NCBI GenBank assembly: GCA_946999425.1 | Contig: CAMQDG010000036.1 | Coordinates: 1-15,629, forward strand | Reading direction: 5' to 3' | DNA length: 15,629 nucleotides | DNA from: an uncultured Peptoniphilus sp. | GTDB lineage: Bacteria; Bacillota; Clostridia; Tissierellales; Peptoniphilaceae | Shown here: in pieces, positions 7,604 to 14,080 of the stretch | Position numbering within the stretch: position 1 is the first letter of the stretch | Layout: each line of letters starts with the position of its first letter | Made by a program: the position numbers and the translations under genes | The notes under the pieces: generated by a model | What the model saw: the letters and a program-made list of their open reading frames with translations, nothing else | Told to the model about the DNA's origin: nothing | Databases searched by the model: none

Positions 7604-7921
7604 TTATTTAATCTTTACTGCTGTTCCACTTATGTTGAGTAAAAGCATATTTCCCTGTCCCATTACCTCAAACTCAAATCTTACACCAACTACTGCATCT
7701 GCTCCCATTGAAGAAGCTCTTGTTTTTAATTCTTCTAAAGCTTCTTCTCTTGCATTTATTATTTCGCTTTCATATCCTTCAGCACGTCCTCCGAAAATAT
7801 TTCTAACTCCTGCTCCGAAATCTTTTATTGCATTTATTCCGTTTACTACTTCTCCATAAACAAGTCCTAAATACTCTGTAATTTCTTTTCCTTCAATTCT
7901 TTCTGTTGTTGTTAATATCAT
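7604..7921 (-). CDS. YbjQ-family (UPF0145/DUF74) protein
   Basis: Small soluble protein of 105 residues matching the YbjQ/UPF0145 family, which folds as an oligomeric ring in solved members but has no firmly assigned function. Recognisable parts are MILTTTERIEGKEITEYLGLV at the start, the AREEALEELKTRASSMGADA block (57-76, a helix followed by the conserved GADAVVGVRFE strand) and the C-terminal strand NISGTAVKI. ATG 7921 is preceded by AGGAGGATAAATAA, so I reject the longer reading from 7954. It is the first gene of the sigma-factor unit and lies just beyond the terminator of the ABC exporter operon. Why a YbjQ protein precedes a sigma gene is not evident; simple co-transcription is the minimal reading. 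Confidence 0.88.
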   Translation of the reverse strand: MILTTTERIEGKEITEYLGLVYGEVVNGINAIKDFGAGVRNIFGGRAEGYESEIINAREEALEELKTRASSMGADAVVGVRFEFEVMGQGNMLLLNISGTAVKIK

Positions 7922-7970
7922 TTTATTTATCCTCCTAACTATTAATCTGCACAAGTTTAAAAAAAGTTCA

Positions 7971-8003
7971 AAAAAATCTGTTAGAAAATTTTCTAACAGA
8001 TTT
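7971..8003 (-). terminator. Intrinsic terminator of the ABC exporter operon
   Basis: Bases 7974-8003 form a perfect inverted repeat, AAATCTGTTAGAAAA with its exact complement. On the minus strand it is followed by a T-rich run (ATTTTTTTGAAC). It starts a few bases after the permease stop at 8009. The plus-strand side lacks a comparable T-run, so it probably works only for the minus strand. The 3' half of this gap (7922-7970) must hold any promoter for the YbjQ-sigma unit, but I see no convincing -35/-10 pair there. Confidence 0.85.
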
Positions 8004-8008
8004 AAAAA

Positions 8009-8830
8009 TTAAAATTTAAATTCTTTTGAATTGTAAGTTATAAAAGTTAAAACTAACATTAAAATAAAAATTATTACATTAATTCCAATACCTATAAAAT
8101 CAAAATTTGCACTTATAAGCCTTATTGGTTTAAATACTTCATATGAAAATTTATTTACTACTTCAAAGAAAGTTTCACCAAGTACTTTTCCTGCAATTAC
8201 AATTAAAACTACAACTATTACAAATAATATTCCTGCCCCTTCAGCATGGGATGAACTTCTTGAAAAAGATGAAATAAAATATCCTATTGACATAAATACA
8301 AGAGCTGTAGCCAAAATACCTAAAAATATAATTACAAGATTTACTAAATTTTCTCCATTGTCTATTTGTGAATATTTAAGAGCAATTACTTTTATAAAAG
8401 CAAAAGTTATGCCACATAGACCACATAAAAATATAAATAATGTTGTAATATTAGAAAATAATTTTTGTGAAATTATTTCACTTCTACTAATAGGATTTGA
8501 GTAAATGTATTGTATTGAACCTGTCTCTTCTTCCTTAGCAAGAGCTTGAGCTCCTATTTGGAAAGCAAAAATTGAAATCAAAACTGCAATATATTGAAAA
8601 ATAAAAGCAATATATTGGCTTGGATCAGTTAAATCAATAGATTCTTCCAAACCTAAAAGCATTTTTAAATTTGGGCTGAGTTCATTTACAAATGTTTCTA
8701 CAAGACTCTTCATCCTATCTTCAAGCATTAGAGGATAGAATGCCAACAAAAGTCCGGTTAAAATTGCAATTACCAATAACCAGGCTATCATTTTTCCGAA
8801 AGTGGATTTAAATTCTTTAGAAAATACCAT
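8009..8830 (-). CDS. ABC-2 type exporter permease
   Basis: Integral membrane protein of 273 residues from the ABC-2 permease family. Hydrophobic segments lie at about 14-32, 76-94, 128-150, 162-186, 198-215 and 245-266, giving the usual six. Between the second and third is LAKEEETGSIQYIYSNPISR (97-116), the cytoplasmic elbow/coupling-helix motif of this family, which contacts the ATPase; it is well preserved. A 45-residue polar loop follows the first segment. The ATG lies one base after the ATPase stop, with GGAGGAAGA inside the ATPase end serving as binding site. Substrate is unknown; relatives export peptides, lipids or antibiotics. Its only partner in the window is the degenerate ATPase upstream, so whether the pair transports anything by ATP hydrolysis is open. 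Confidence 0.88.
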   Translation of the reverse strand: MVFSKEFKSTFGKMIAWLLVIAILTGLLLAFYPLMLEDRMKSLVETFVNELSPNLKMLLGLEESIDLTDPSQYIAFIFQYIAVLISIFAFQIGAQALAKEEETGSIQYIYSNPISRSEIISQKLFSNITTLFIFLCGLCGITFAFIKVIALKYSQIDNGENLVNLVIIFLGILATALVFMSIGYFISSFSRSSSHAEGAGILFVIVVVLIVIAGKVLGETFFEVVNKFSYEVFKPIRLISANFDFIGIGINVIIFILMLVLTFITYNSKEFKF

Positions 8831-8831
8831 T

Positions 8832-10007
8832 TCATTCTTCCTCCTTTTCCTTGTAGTTGAAATTTATAGTTTGGCTATTTGAATCTGTAAAATTTGAATT
8901 TTCTGAATCTTTATCAATTACTAAAGTTTCATCGTTTCCATTTTCTAAAAAGTCTCTACTTTCCCTGTTTTCATAAGAAGGTTCAAAAATACTACTATCT
9001 TCTGATTCTTTTTCAACTTCATGGTGATTATTAACTTCTTCTACATATTTTTGTTCATATATAGATTGATCTTCAGAATTATTTATTTCAGGAACTTCAG
9101 CTCTTTCTCTTCTACTTTCATATCTTGGAAGAGGGCCTTCCTTCAAAGCATTAACTTTATCTTCCAAAGTGGAATCTAATACACTGTAATTAATAATATC
9201 CAAATCAAATAAAATTTTGCTTATATTTCTCAAGTCTCCATTGTAATAAAGCTCTTTATTATTTAATTCATCTTTAATTACTCTTGCTCCGACTTTAATA
9301 AATTCACTTAGATCACTAATATTTTCTTTAATAATAATCTTTTTATCATTACTTAACTTATCATTGGTGTATTCAATATCTTTTACTGATCCTTCTGAAA
9401 TAATTGCAACTCTGTCGCAATAGCTTTGAGCTAAAGATAGGTTGTCAGATAGTAAAAATACCGTTAAATTTTCTTCTCTCTTTAAATCTTCTAAATAAGT
9501 AAAAAGCTTTGTCAAATCATCTTGACTTAATTCATTTGTTGCATTATCAAAGACTATAAGTCTGGGTTTAAATAAAAGAGCATTTATGATAGTAAAAATT
9601 CTCTTTTCTCTTTCAGTCATCTCCCCTATTCTAAGTCTTTCATTAAAGCCAAAGTATTCAAGTAGTCTATCAAGCTCATCTTTATTTTTTAAATTATGAG
9701 CAGACAAGGTATTCTTAAAAACAGAAGATGCCTTTACATTTTCTCCAAGCATAACTTCATTTGGAACAAAACCTACCGACTCTTTTATCATTTTAGAATC
9801 TTTCACAGTATCCATATCAAAAATATAGGCCTTACCTTTATTTGGTTTTAAAAAGTTAAATAGAATTCTAAAAAGAGTTGTCTTTCCTCTTTTTTCAGGA
9901 GCAAGCAGTGCAAAAAATTCTCCTTCAGGAACTTCAAGATTAAAATCAGAAAAAATCTTACATTTTCCAATTCTCTTAGACAGTTCTTTTATTAATATAG
10001 CACTCAA
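8832..10007 (-). CDS. Degenerate ABC ATPase-like protein with acidic C-terminal tail
   Basis: Protein of 391 residues. Residues 1-210 align by eye with exporter ATPases of the BcrA-like group (compare FFALLAPEKRGKTTLFRILF, KPNKGKAYIFDMDTVKDSK, CDRVAIISEG), but the catalytic motifs are altered. The P-loop reads APEKRGKTT (36-44) instead of GPNGAGKTT. The signature reads MTERE (130-134) instead of LSGGQ. Walker B reads LIVFDNATNEL, with Asp154 kept but the catalytic Glu replaced by Asn155. The D-loop Asp is Ser161, and the switch His is Asp188. Residues 210-290 form an accessory domain and 291-391 a highly acidic Ser/Asn-rich tail. The start is TTG 10007 with AAGGAGGT seven to eight bases upstream. 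The frame is intact, so it is maintained rather than a pseudogene. It is translated just ahead of the permease. Nucleotide binding without normal hydrolysis is my inference. Confidence 0.82.
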   Translation of the reverse strand: MSAILIKELSKRIGKCKIFSDFNLEVPEGEFFALLAPEKRGKTTLFRILFNFLKPNKGKAYIFDMDTVKDSKMIKESVGFVPNEVMLGENVKASSVFKNTLSAHNLKNKDELDRLLEYFGFNERLRIGEMTEREKRIFTIINALLFKPRLIVFDNATNELSQDDLTKLFTYLEDLKREENLTVFLLSDNLSLAQSYCDRVAIISEGSVKDIEYTNDKLSNDKKIIIKENISDLSEFIKVGARVIKDELNNKELYYNGDLRNISKILFDLDIINYSVLDSTLEDKVNALKEGPLPRYESRRERAEVPEINNSEDQSIYEQKYVEEVNNHHEVEKESEDSSIFEPSYENRESRDFLENGNDETLVIDKDSENSNFTDSNSQTINFNYKEKEEE

Positions 10008-10038
10008 AGTGTTACCTCCTTTTCATAGTTTCTAATAT

Positions 10039-10067
10039 ATTATACAATATGTTTAGTTTAAAACCAA
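10039..10067 (-). promoter_or_regulatory. Promoter of the ABC exporter operon
   Basis: On the minus strand TTGGTT (10062-10067) and TATAAT (10039-10044) are separated by 17 bases, a good sigma-A-type arrangement with a perfect -10. It lies about 30 bases ahead of the TTG start of the ATPase-like gene. It is back-to-back with the ychF promoter. Confidence 0.68.
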
Positions 10068-10086
10068 TAAGAATAGGCTTAATCTA

Positions 10087-10095
10087 TGTTATAAT
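10087..10095 (+). promoter_or_regulatory. Extended -10 promoter of ychF
   Basis: TGTTATAAT is a TGn-extended consensus -10 element, 24 bases upstream of the ychF ATG. No good -35 sequence is seen at the proper distance, which is typical for extended -10 promoters. The ychF binding site GAGGCGATTAA follows. Confidence 0.65.
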
Positions 10096-10118
10096 AATTT
10101 AGGAAATGAGGCGATTAA

Positions 10119-11213
10119 ATGAAACTTGGAATTGTAGGTTTACCTAATGTAGGAAAATCCACTTTATTTAATGCACTTACAGAGGCAGGAGCTGAAGCTG
10201 CAAATTATCCTTTTGCAACTATAGAACCTAATATAGGCGTTGTAAGTGTACCTGATGAGAGACTTGAAGTTCTTGCTGAAATGAGCAAATCCGAAAAAAT
10301 TGTTCCAACAGCCATAGAATTTTTTGATATAGCCGGTCTTGTAAAAGGTGCAAGCAAAGGTGAAGGACTTGGAAATCAATTTTTAGCAAATATTAGAGAG
10401 GTTGATGCTATTGTTGAAGTTGTAAGATGTTTTGAAGATGATAATATTATTCACGTTGATGGTAGTGTAAATCCTATTAGAGATATTGAAAATATCAATT
10501 TAGAATTAATCTTATCTGACCTTGAAGTAATTGAAAAAAGATATGTAAAAACTCAAAAACAATTAAAAGGTGACAAAACACTTTCAAAAGAATTTCAACT
10601 TTTAGAAAAAATTAAAAGCTCTCTTGAAAAAGGAGAATCTCTTAGAAATTTAGATTTAAACGAAGAAGAGGAAAAAATTCTAAAAACTTATCAACTTTTA
10701 TCTTCAAAACCCATTATCTATGTTGCAAATGTTTCGGATGACGACATAGAAAATGACGGAAAAAATAATAAATTAGTAGAAAATGTAAGAAAATATGCAG
10801 AAAAAGAAGGTAATGAAGTTGTTGTAATTTCCGCTGAAACAGAAGCTGAAATTGCTACTTTAGATCCTGAAGAAAAGAAAATGTTTTTGGAAGAAATGGG
10901 ATTAAAAAGCTCTGGCCTTGATAAATTAATTAAATCTTCTTATTCCCTTTTAGGATTAATTTCATTTTTAACAACAGGTCCTATGGAAACAAGAGCTTGG
11001 ACTATTATAAAAGGTTCAAAAGCTCCTCAAGCTGCAGGAAAAATTCATACAGATTTTGAAAAAGGATTTATAAGAGCAGAAACTGTATCTTATGAAGATT
11101 TAGTATCCAGTGGATCCATGTTAAAGGCTAAAGAATTAGGCCTTGTAAGATCTGAAGGAAAAGATTATGTTATGAAAGACGGAGACGTAGTTTTATTTAG
11201 ATTTAATATTTAA
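10119..11213 (+). CDS. ychF: YchF/OLA1-type ATPase (Obg family)
   Basis: Universally conserved cytoplasmic P-loop protein of the Obg family that binds ribosomes and, unlike most relatives, prefers ATP. The 364 residues match the family length. Visible are the G1 motif GLPNVGKST (7-15), the G2-region NYPFATIEPNIG, the G3 motif DIAGLVKGASKGEGLGNQF, and VANVSDDD in place of the guanine-specific NKxD, consistent with ATP use. A coiled-coil arm follows, then the C-terminal TGS-like domain with FLTTGPMETRAW and AGKIHTDFEKGFIRAE. It is the only plus-strand gene here, transcribed divergently from the ABC operon and followed by its own hairpin terminator. Everything looks ordinary. Confidence 0.97.
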   Translation: MKLGIVGLPNVGKSTLFNALTEAGAEAANYPFATIEPNIGVVSVPDERLEVLAEMSKSEKIVPTAIEFFDIAGLVKGASKGEGLGNQFLANIREVDAIVEVVRCFEDDNIIHVDGSVNPIRDIENINLELILSDLEVIEKRYVKTQKQLKGDKTLSKEFQLLEKIKSSLEKGESLRNLDLNEEEEKILKTYQLLSSKPIIYVANVSDDDIENDGKNNKLVENVRKYAEKEGNEVVVISAETEAEIATLDPEEKKMFLEEMGLKSSGLDKLIKSSYSLLGLISFLTTGPMETRAWTIIKGSKAPQAAGKIHTDFEKGFIRAETVSYEDLVSSGSMLKAKELGLVRSEGKDYVMKDGDVVLFRFNI

Positions 11214-11217
11214 AAAT

Positions 11218-11260
11218 AAAAAATGTGGATTGAAATAAGTGTTTCAATCCACATTTTTTT
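11218..11260. terminator. Bidirectional intrinsic terminator between ychF and tRNA-His
   Basis: AATGTGGATTGAAA, a six-base loop and TTTCAATCCACATT form a strong stem flanked by A-runs on the left and T-runs on the right. It therefore ends in a T-tract on either strand. It sits 4 bases after the ychF stop and about 10 bases after the 3' end of the minus-strand tRNA-His, so it can serve both converging transcripts. Confidence 0.9.
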
Positions 11261-11270
11261 AATAAATATA

Positions 11271-11348
11271 TGGGGTGGGTAGTGGGATTCGAACCCACGA
11301 CCTCAAGAGCCACAATCTTGCGCCCTAACCAACTAGGCCATACCCACC
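11271..11348 (-). tRNA. tRNA-His (GTG anticodon)
   Basis: On the minus strand the gene has the acceptor stem GTGGGTA/TACCCAC, a D-arm with CCTAGTTGGTTAGG, the anticodon stem CAAGA/TCTTG enclosing loop TTGTGGC (anticodon GTG), and a T-arm GTGGGTTCGAATCCCAC. The 3' CCA is encoded in the DNA. A G precedes the acceptor stem and can pair with the discriminator C; this extra G-1:C73 pair is the identity element of bacterial tRNA-His. The gene is followed by the bidirectional terminator and preceded by its own promoter. It lies just downstream of the rph-rdgB fusion, so read-through from that gene is also possible. Confidence 0.97.
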
Positions 11349-11368
11349 AAGTCTAAGCAACTTATATA

Positions 11369-11397
11369 ATGTTAACATTTAGTAAATTTTTTGTCAA
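11369..11397 (-). promoter_or_regulatory. Promoter of tRNA-His
   Basis: On the minus strand a perfect -35 TTGACA (11392-11397) is followed after 17 bases by TAACAT (11369-11374), with a TGn extension (TGTTAACAT) compensating for the imperfect -10. It lies about 20 bases ahead of the tRNA. The -35 box contains the TGA stop codon of the rph-rdgB fusion gene. Confidence 0.75.
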
Positions 11398-12698
11398 CAT
11401 TTATATTTATAGTTTAGATATCCTTTTAAATTCTCTATTGCCTTCGCCCTATGGGAAATTTTATTTTTTATTTCATCTCCAAGTTCAGCAAATGTTTTGT
11501 CATATCCTTCTGGAACAAATACCGAATCATATCCGAATCCTCCATTGCCTCTTCTTTCTTTTATAATAACTCCATCAATTTTTCCGCTGAATAATTTTTC
11601 ACTGCCATCTTCTTCAATTAAAGCTATGCTTGTTCTGAAGTGGGCTTTTCTATTTTCTGAATCTCCTAAATTTTTAAGCAATTTATCTATATTTTTTTCG
11701 TCATCGTGAATTGAAGCATATCTTGCTGAGTAAACTCCTGGATCACCATTGAGCTCATCTACAAAAAGACCAGTATCATCAGAAATAACATTTCTGCAGC
11801 CCAAGGCTTCTTTTATTGCACGGGCTTTAATAAGGGCATTTTCTTCAATACTTTCTCCGTTTTCTTCAACCTCAAAATTTTTTAATCCTTCTTGAGATTT
11901 TGTTTTTAAAGTTATAGGAATATTTTCCATGATCTTTTCTATCTCTAAGACTTTATTCATATTATCTGTTGCTAAAACATATATATTCTCATCAGGAACT
12001 TTTTGATCTATTATTTTAAAAATTTTATCTATTCCATCTTTAGCTAAAAGGATCATTTCATTCATCTCATCAATATTCATAGGATTTCTTTCAGATGTTC
12101 CTTGAATTTCAATTATTTCATGCTTTGAATTCATTACAACATTCATATCAACATCTGCTATGGAATCTTCAGAATATTCAAGATCTAATAAAATATTTCC
12201 TTGAACTTTACCTACTGAAATCGCAGCAATTTTTTCTTTCAAGGGATTTTCCTCTATAACCTTATATGAAATCATTTTTTTAATGGCAAGCTTCAAAGCC
12301 ACATAACCTCCTATGATGCTTGCTGTTCTTGTTCCACCGTCAGCAGATATAACATCACAATCTATCCAAATTGTTTTTTCTCCAATTTTATCTAAGTCTA
12401 TGGCCGCCCTTAAACTTCTACCGACAAGTCTTTGAATTTCTTGGTTCCTTCCGTCTATTTTACCTCTAGTAATATCTCTTTGCTTTCTTATTTTAGTCGA
12501 ACCAGGTATCATTGAATATTCAGCACTTAACCAACCTTTGCCTGTGTTTTTCAAAAAAAATGGAACTTTATCCTCTACCATAGCTGTTACAATTATTTTT
12601 GTATTTCCCATTTCTATAAGACATGATCCTTCAGGTTCTTTTAAATAATTTGTAGTTATTTTTAAATCTCTAATCGAATTGTTTTCTCTTTTTCTCAT
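11394..12698 (-). CDS. Fused RNase PH and XTP/dITP pyrophosphatase (RdgB/HAM1)
   Basis: One 434-residue frame joins two enzymes usually encoded separately. Residues 1-236 are RNase PH, a phosphate-dependent 3' exonuclease that trims tRNA ends: RKQRDITRGKIDGRNQEIQR at 71-90, VGRSLRAAID, DCDVISADGGTRTAS at 113-127 and the Asp pair in IADVDMN (Asp182, Asp184). Residues 239-434 are the RdgB/HAM1 housecleaning enzyme that hydrolyses non-canonical dITP and XTP: ATDNMNKVLEIEKIM near 243, SDDTGLFVDELNGDPGVYSA at 306-325, GGFGYDSVF at 386-394 and NKISHRAKA at 412-420. Both halves keep their signature residues and no frameshift is visible. The start is ATG 12698 after TAGGACAT, 9 bases past the amidase stop. 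rph and rdgB are neighbours in many Firmicutes, so fusion is a natural outcome. Confidence 0.94.
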   Translation of the reverse strand: MRKRENNSIRDLKITTNYLKEPEGSCLIEMGNTKIIVTAMVEDKVPFFLKNTGKGWLSAEYSMIPGSTKIRKQRDITRGKIDGRNQEIQRLVGRSLRAAIDLDKIGEKTIWIDCDVISADGGTRTASIIGGYVALKLAIKKMISYKVIEENPLKEKIAAISVGKVQGNILLDLEYSEDSIADVDMNVVMNSKHEIIEIQGTSERNPMNIDEMNEMILLAKDGIDKIFKIIDQKVPDENIYVLATDNMNKVLEIEKIMENIPITLKTKSQEGLKNFEVEENGESIEENALIKARAIKEALGCRNVISDDTGLFVDELNGDPGVYSARYASIHDDEKNIDKLLKNLGDSENRKAHFRTSIALIEEDGSEKLFSGKIDGVIIKERRGNGGFGYDSVFVPEGYDKTFAELGDEIKNKISHRAKAIENLKGYLNYKYKC

Positions 12699-12707
12699 TT
12701 TTATGTC

Positions 12708-14033
12708 CTATTCCACATAATTATTTACATAATCTTGTATTCCATTAAATAAACCTTGAGCTAATAAATCAAGATATTCATCATTCATTATTGAATCCAT
12801 ATCTGAAGAATTTGATAAAAATCCAAGTTCTGCAAGAGCGGATACATTTTTAGTTTTATTTAAAACAATTAAGTCCGGTCTATTTTTTATTCCCCTACTT
12901 GAAGAGCCGGTAATATCAATAAGACTATTCAAAAGGCATTTTGCAAAATGTTTTTGTTCAGTAGTCTTTATTATTACATTTTTTTCAGATGCATATAAAA
13001 CTTCTATACCTTTTGCTGATTTATTCTCATCTGAACTATTAAAATGTATTGAAAGGAAAAGTTCTGAATTATTTTCATTTGATAATTGAGCCCTATCTAA
13101 TAATTTTATATATTCATCAGTATTTCTTGTCATAATAACTTCATAGTCTGTTGTTGCTTGTAATTTTTCACAAAGTTTCTGTGCTACTTTTAGAGTTAAT
13201 CCTTTTTCATTTATAGATTTTACTATTGATGAAGTTGCTCCTGAATCTTTTCCTCCATGGCCTGGATCAATTACAATCGTAATAGGTCCGTCTTTTGTTA
13301 TTTTCTTTGTTATTTTTCTCTTTCCTGGATCAATATTATATTCATTTTCACTTAAACCTGCAGCCTTATAAGCAGAAGTCCTATTTGACTTTTTAACATT
13401 TCTCATTTCTTTTTTTTCTGAATTCGAAATATATTGATTGTCAACTAAAGATAAGTCTTTTTTTCTTTTTTCAGATTTTTTTTCCGAATTATTTTCTTTT
13501 GTTCCACTATTATCATCTGTAATTAAATCTGAATTTTCAACTTTTCCCGTTGTTATAATTGCTAAATTTTCTTCATTATTCCAATCAACTTTATAACCCA
13601 GAGCTTCTGATACAAATCTTAAGGGAACCATAGTTTTTGTTTCCTTTTTTGGTTCATAGTAGCCTACAAGTTTTGGAATTGAATTTTCATTTAATATAGT
13701 TTTTTTGCCTGAAATATATGAAACTTTAGAATTTATTTTAAGTTTAATTTCCTTTTCTTCAAACTTTATAATTGCAGTCTTCTCAGAGTTATTCCATTTA
13801 ACTTCAGCTCCCAAACCCTCCACAAGTTCTCTAATAGGAACAAAAGTCCTTCCGCCTGTAACATAGGGTAAAAATTCACTATTTAAAGTTTTTCCGTCAA
13901 CCTTTACATTGACATTTGTAACTTTTATACTTTTACCATCTATATTTACTTGATTTATTTGTTCTTCTGCAAATGCAGGAGAACTTAAAAATAAAGTAAA
14001 AATTAAAAATCCTGTTAATAATATTTTTTTCAT
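12708..14033 (-). CDS. Secreted N-acetylmuramoyl-L-alanine amidase with copper-amine-oxidase-like N-terminal domains
   Basis: Cell-wall hydrolase that cleaves the bond between MurNAc and the peptide stem. The 441 residues begin with a signal peptide, MKKILLTGFLIFTLFLSSPAFA, cut probably after Ala22. Two copper-amine-oxidase N-terminal-like repeats follow, each containing an FVPIRELVEGLGAEVKWN or MVPLRFVSEALGYKVDWN core (about 64-80 and 135-152); in Firmicutes these are common wall-associated modules. A Lys/Ser-rich linker spans about 165-245. The Amidase_3 domain (250-441) has zinc ligands His259 (DPGHGG), Glu276 (NEKG) and His330 (SIHFN), and catalytic Glu402 (AELGFL). ATG 14033 follows CGGAGGTCTGT and is preferred to 14072. 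It lies between the AIR-synthase-like gene and rph-rdgB, and probably belongs to their transcript, with a possible promoter of its own. Confidence 0.94.
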   Translation of the reverse strand: MKKILLTGFLIFTLFLSSPAFAEEQINQVNIDGKSIKVTNVNVKVDGKTLNSEFLPYVTGGRTFVPIRELVEGLGAEVKWNNSEKTAIIKFEEKEIKLKINSKVSYISGKKTILNENSIPKLVGYYEPKKETKTMVPLRFVSEALGYKVDWNNEENLAIITTGKVENSDLITDDNSGTKENNSEKKSEKRKKDLSLVDNQYISNSEKKEMRNVKKSNRTSAYKAAGLSENEYNIDPGKRKITKKITKDGPITIVIDPGHGGKDSGATSSIVKSINEKGLTLKVAQKLCEKLQATTDYEVIMTRNTDEYIKLLDRAQLSNENNSELFLSIHFNSSDENKSAKGIEVLYASEKNVIIKTTEQKHFAKCLLNSLIDITGSSSRGIKNRPDLIVLNKTKNVSALAELGFLSNSSDMDSIMNDEYLDLLAQGLFNGIQDYVNNYVE

Positions 14034-14050
14034 ACAGACCTCCGTGTTTA

Positions 14051-14079
14051 AGTTTATTATAAGTCTTATCAACAGTCAA
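14051..14079 (-). promoter_or_regulatory. Possible internal promoter before the amidase gene
   Basis: In the 47-base gap after the AIR-synthase-like gene, the minus strand has TTGACT (14074-14079) and TAAACT (14051-14056) separated by 17 bases. A TATAAT also occurs at 14056-14061 but only 12 bases from the TTGACT. The match is moderate, so the amidase may be transcribed from here or from upstream. Confidence 0.35.
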
Positions 14080-14080
14080 T

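Noticed and set aside
7604..7859. Plus-strand frame opposite the YbjQ-like gene
   Set aside because: The minus-strand frame matches a known family with a strong binding site; the plus frame has no recognisable features.
7974..8003. Perfect 30-base palindrome considered as an operator or recombination site
   Set aside because: Its position right after the permease stop and the T-run on the minus strand make an intrinsic terminator the simpler explanation.
8832..10007. The ABC ATPase as a pseudogene
   Set aside because: There is no frameshift or internal stop, it has a strong promoter and ribosome binding site, and it is coupled to an intact permease gene.
14056..14061. TATAAT as the -10 of an amidase promoter
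   Set aside because: The nearest -35-like TTGACT is only 12 bases away, too close; the TAAACT at 14051-14056 gives a 17-base spacer instead.
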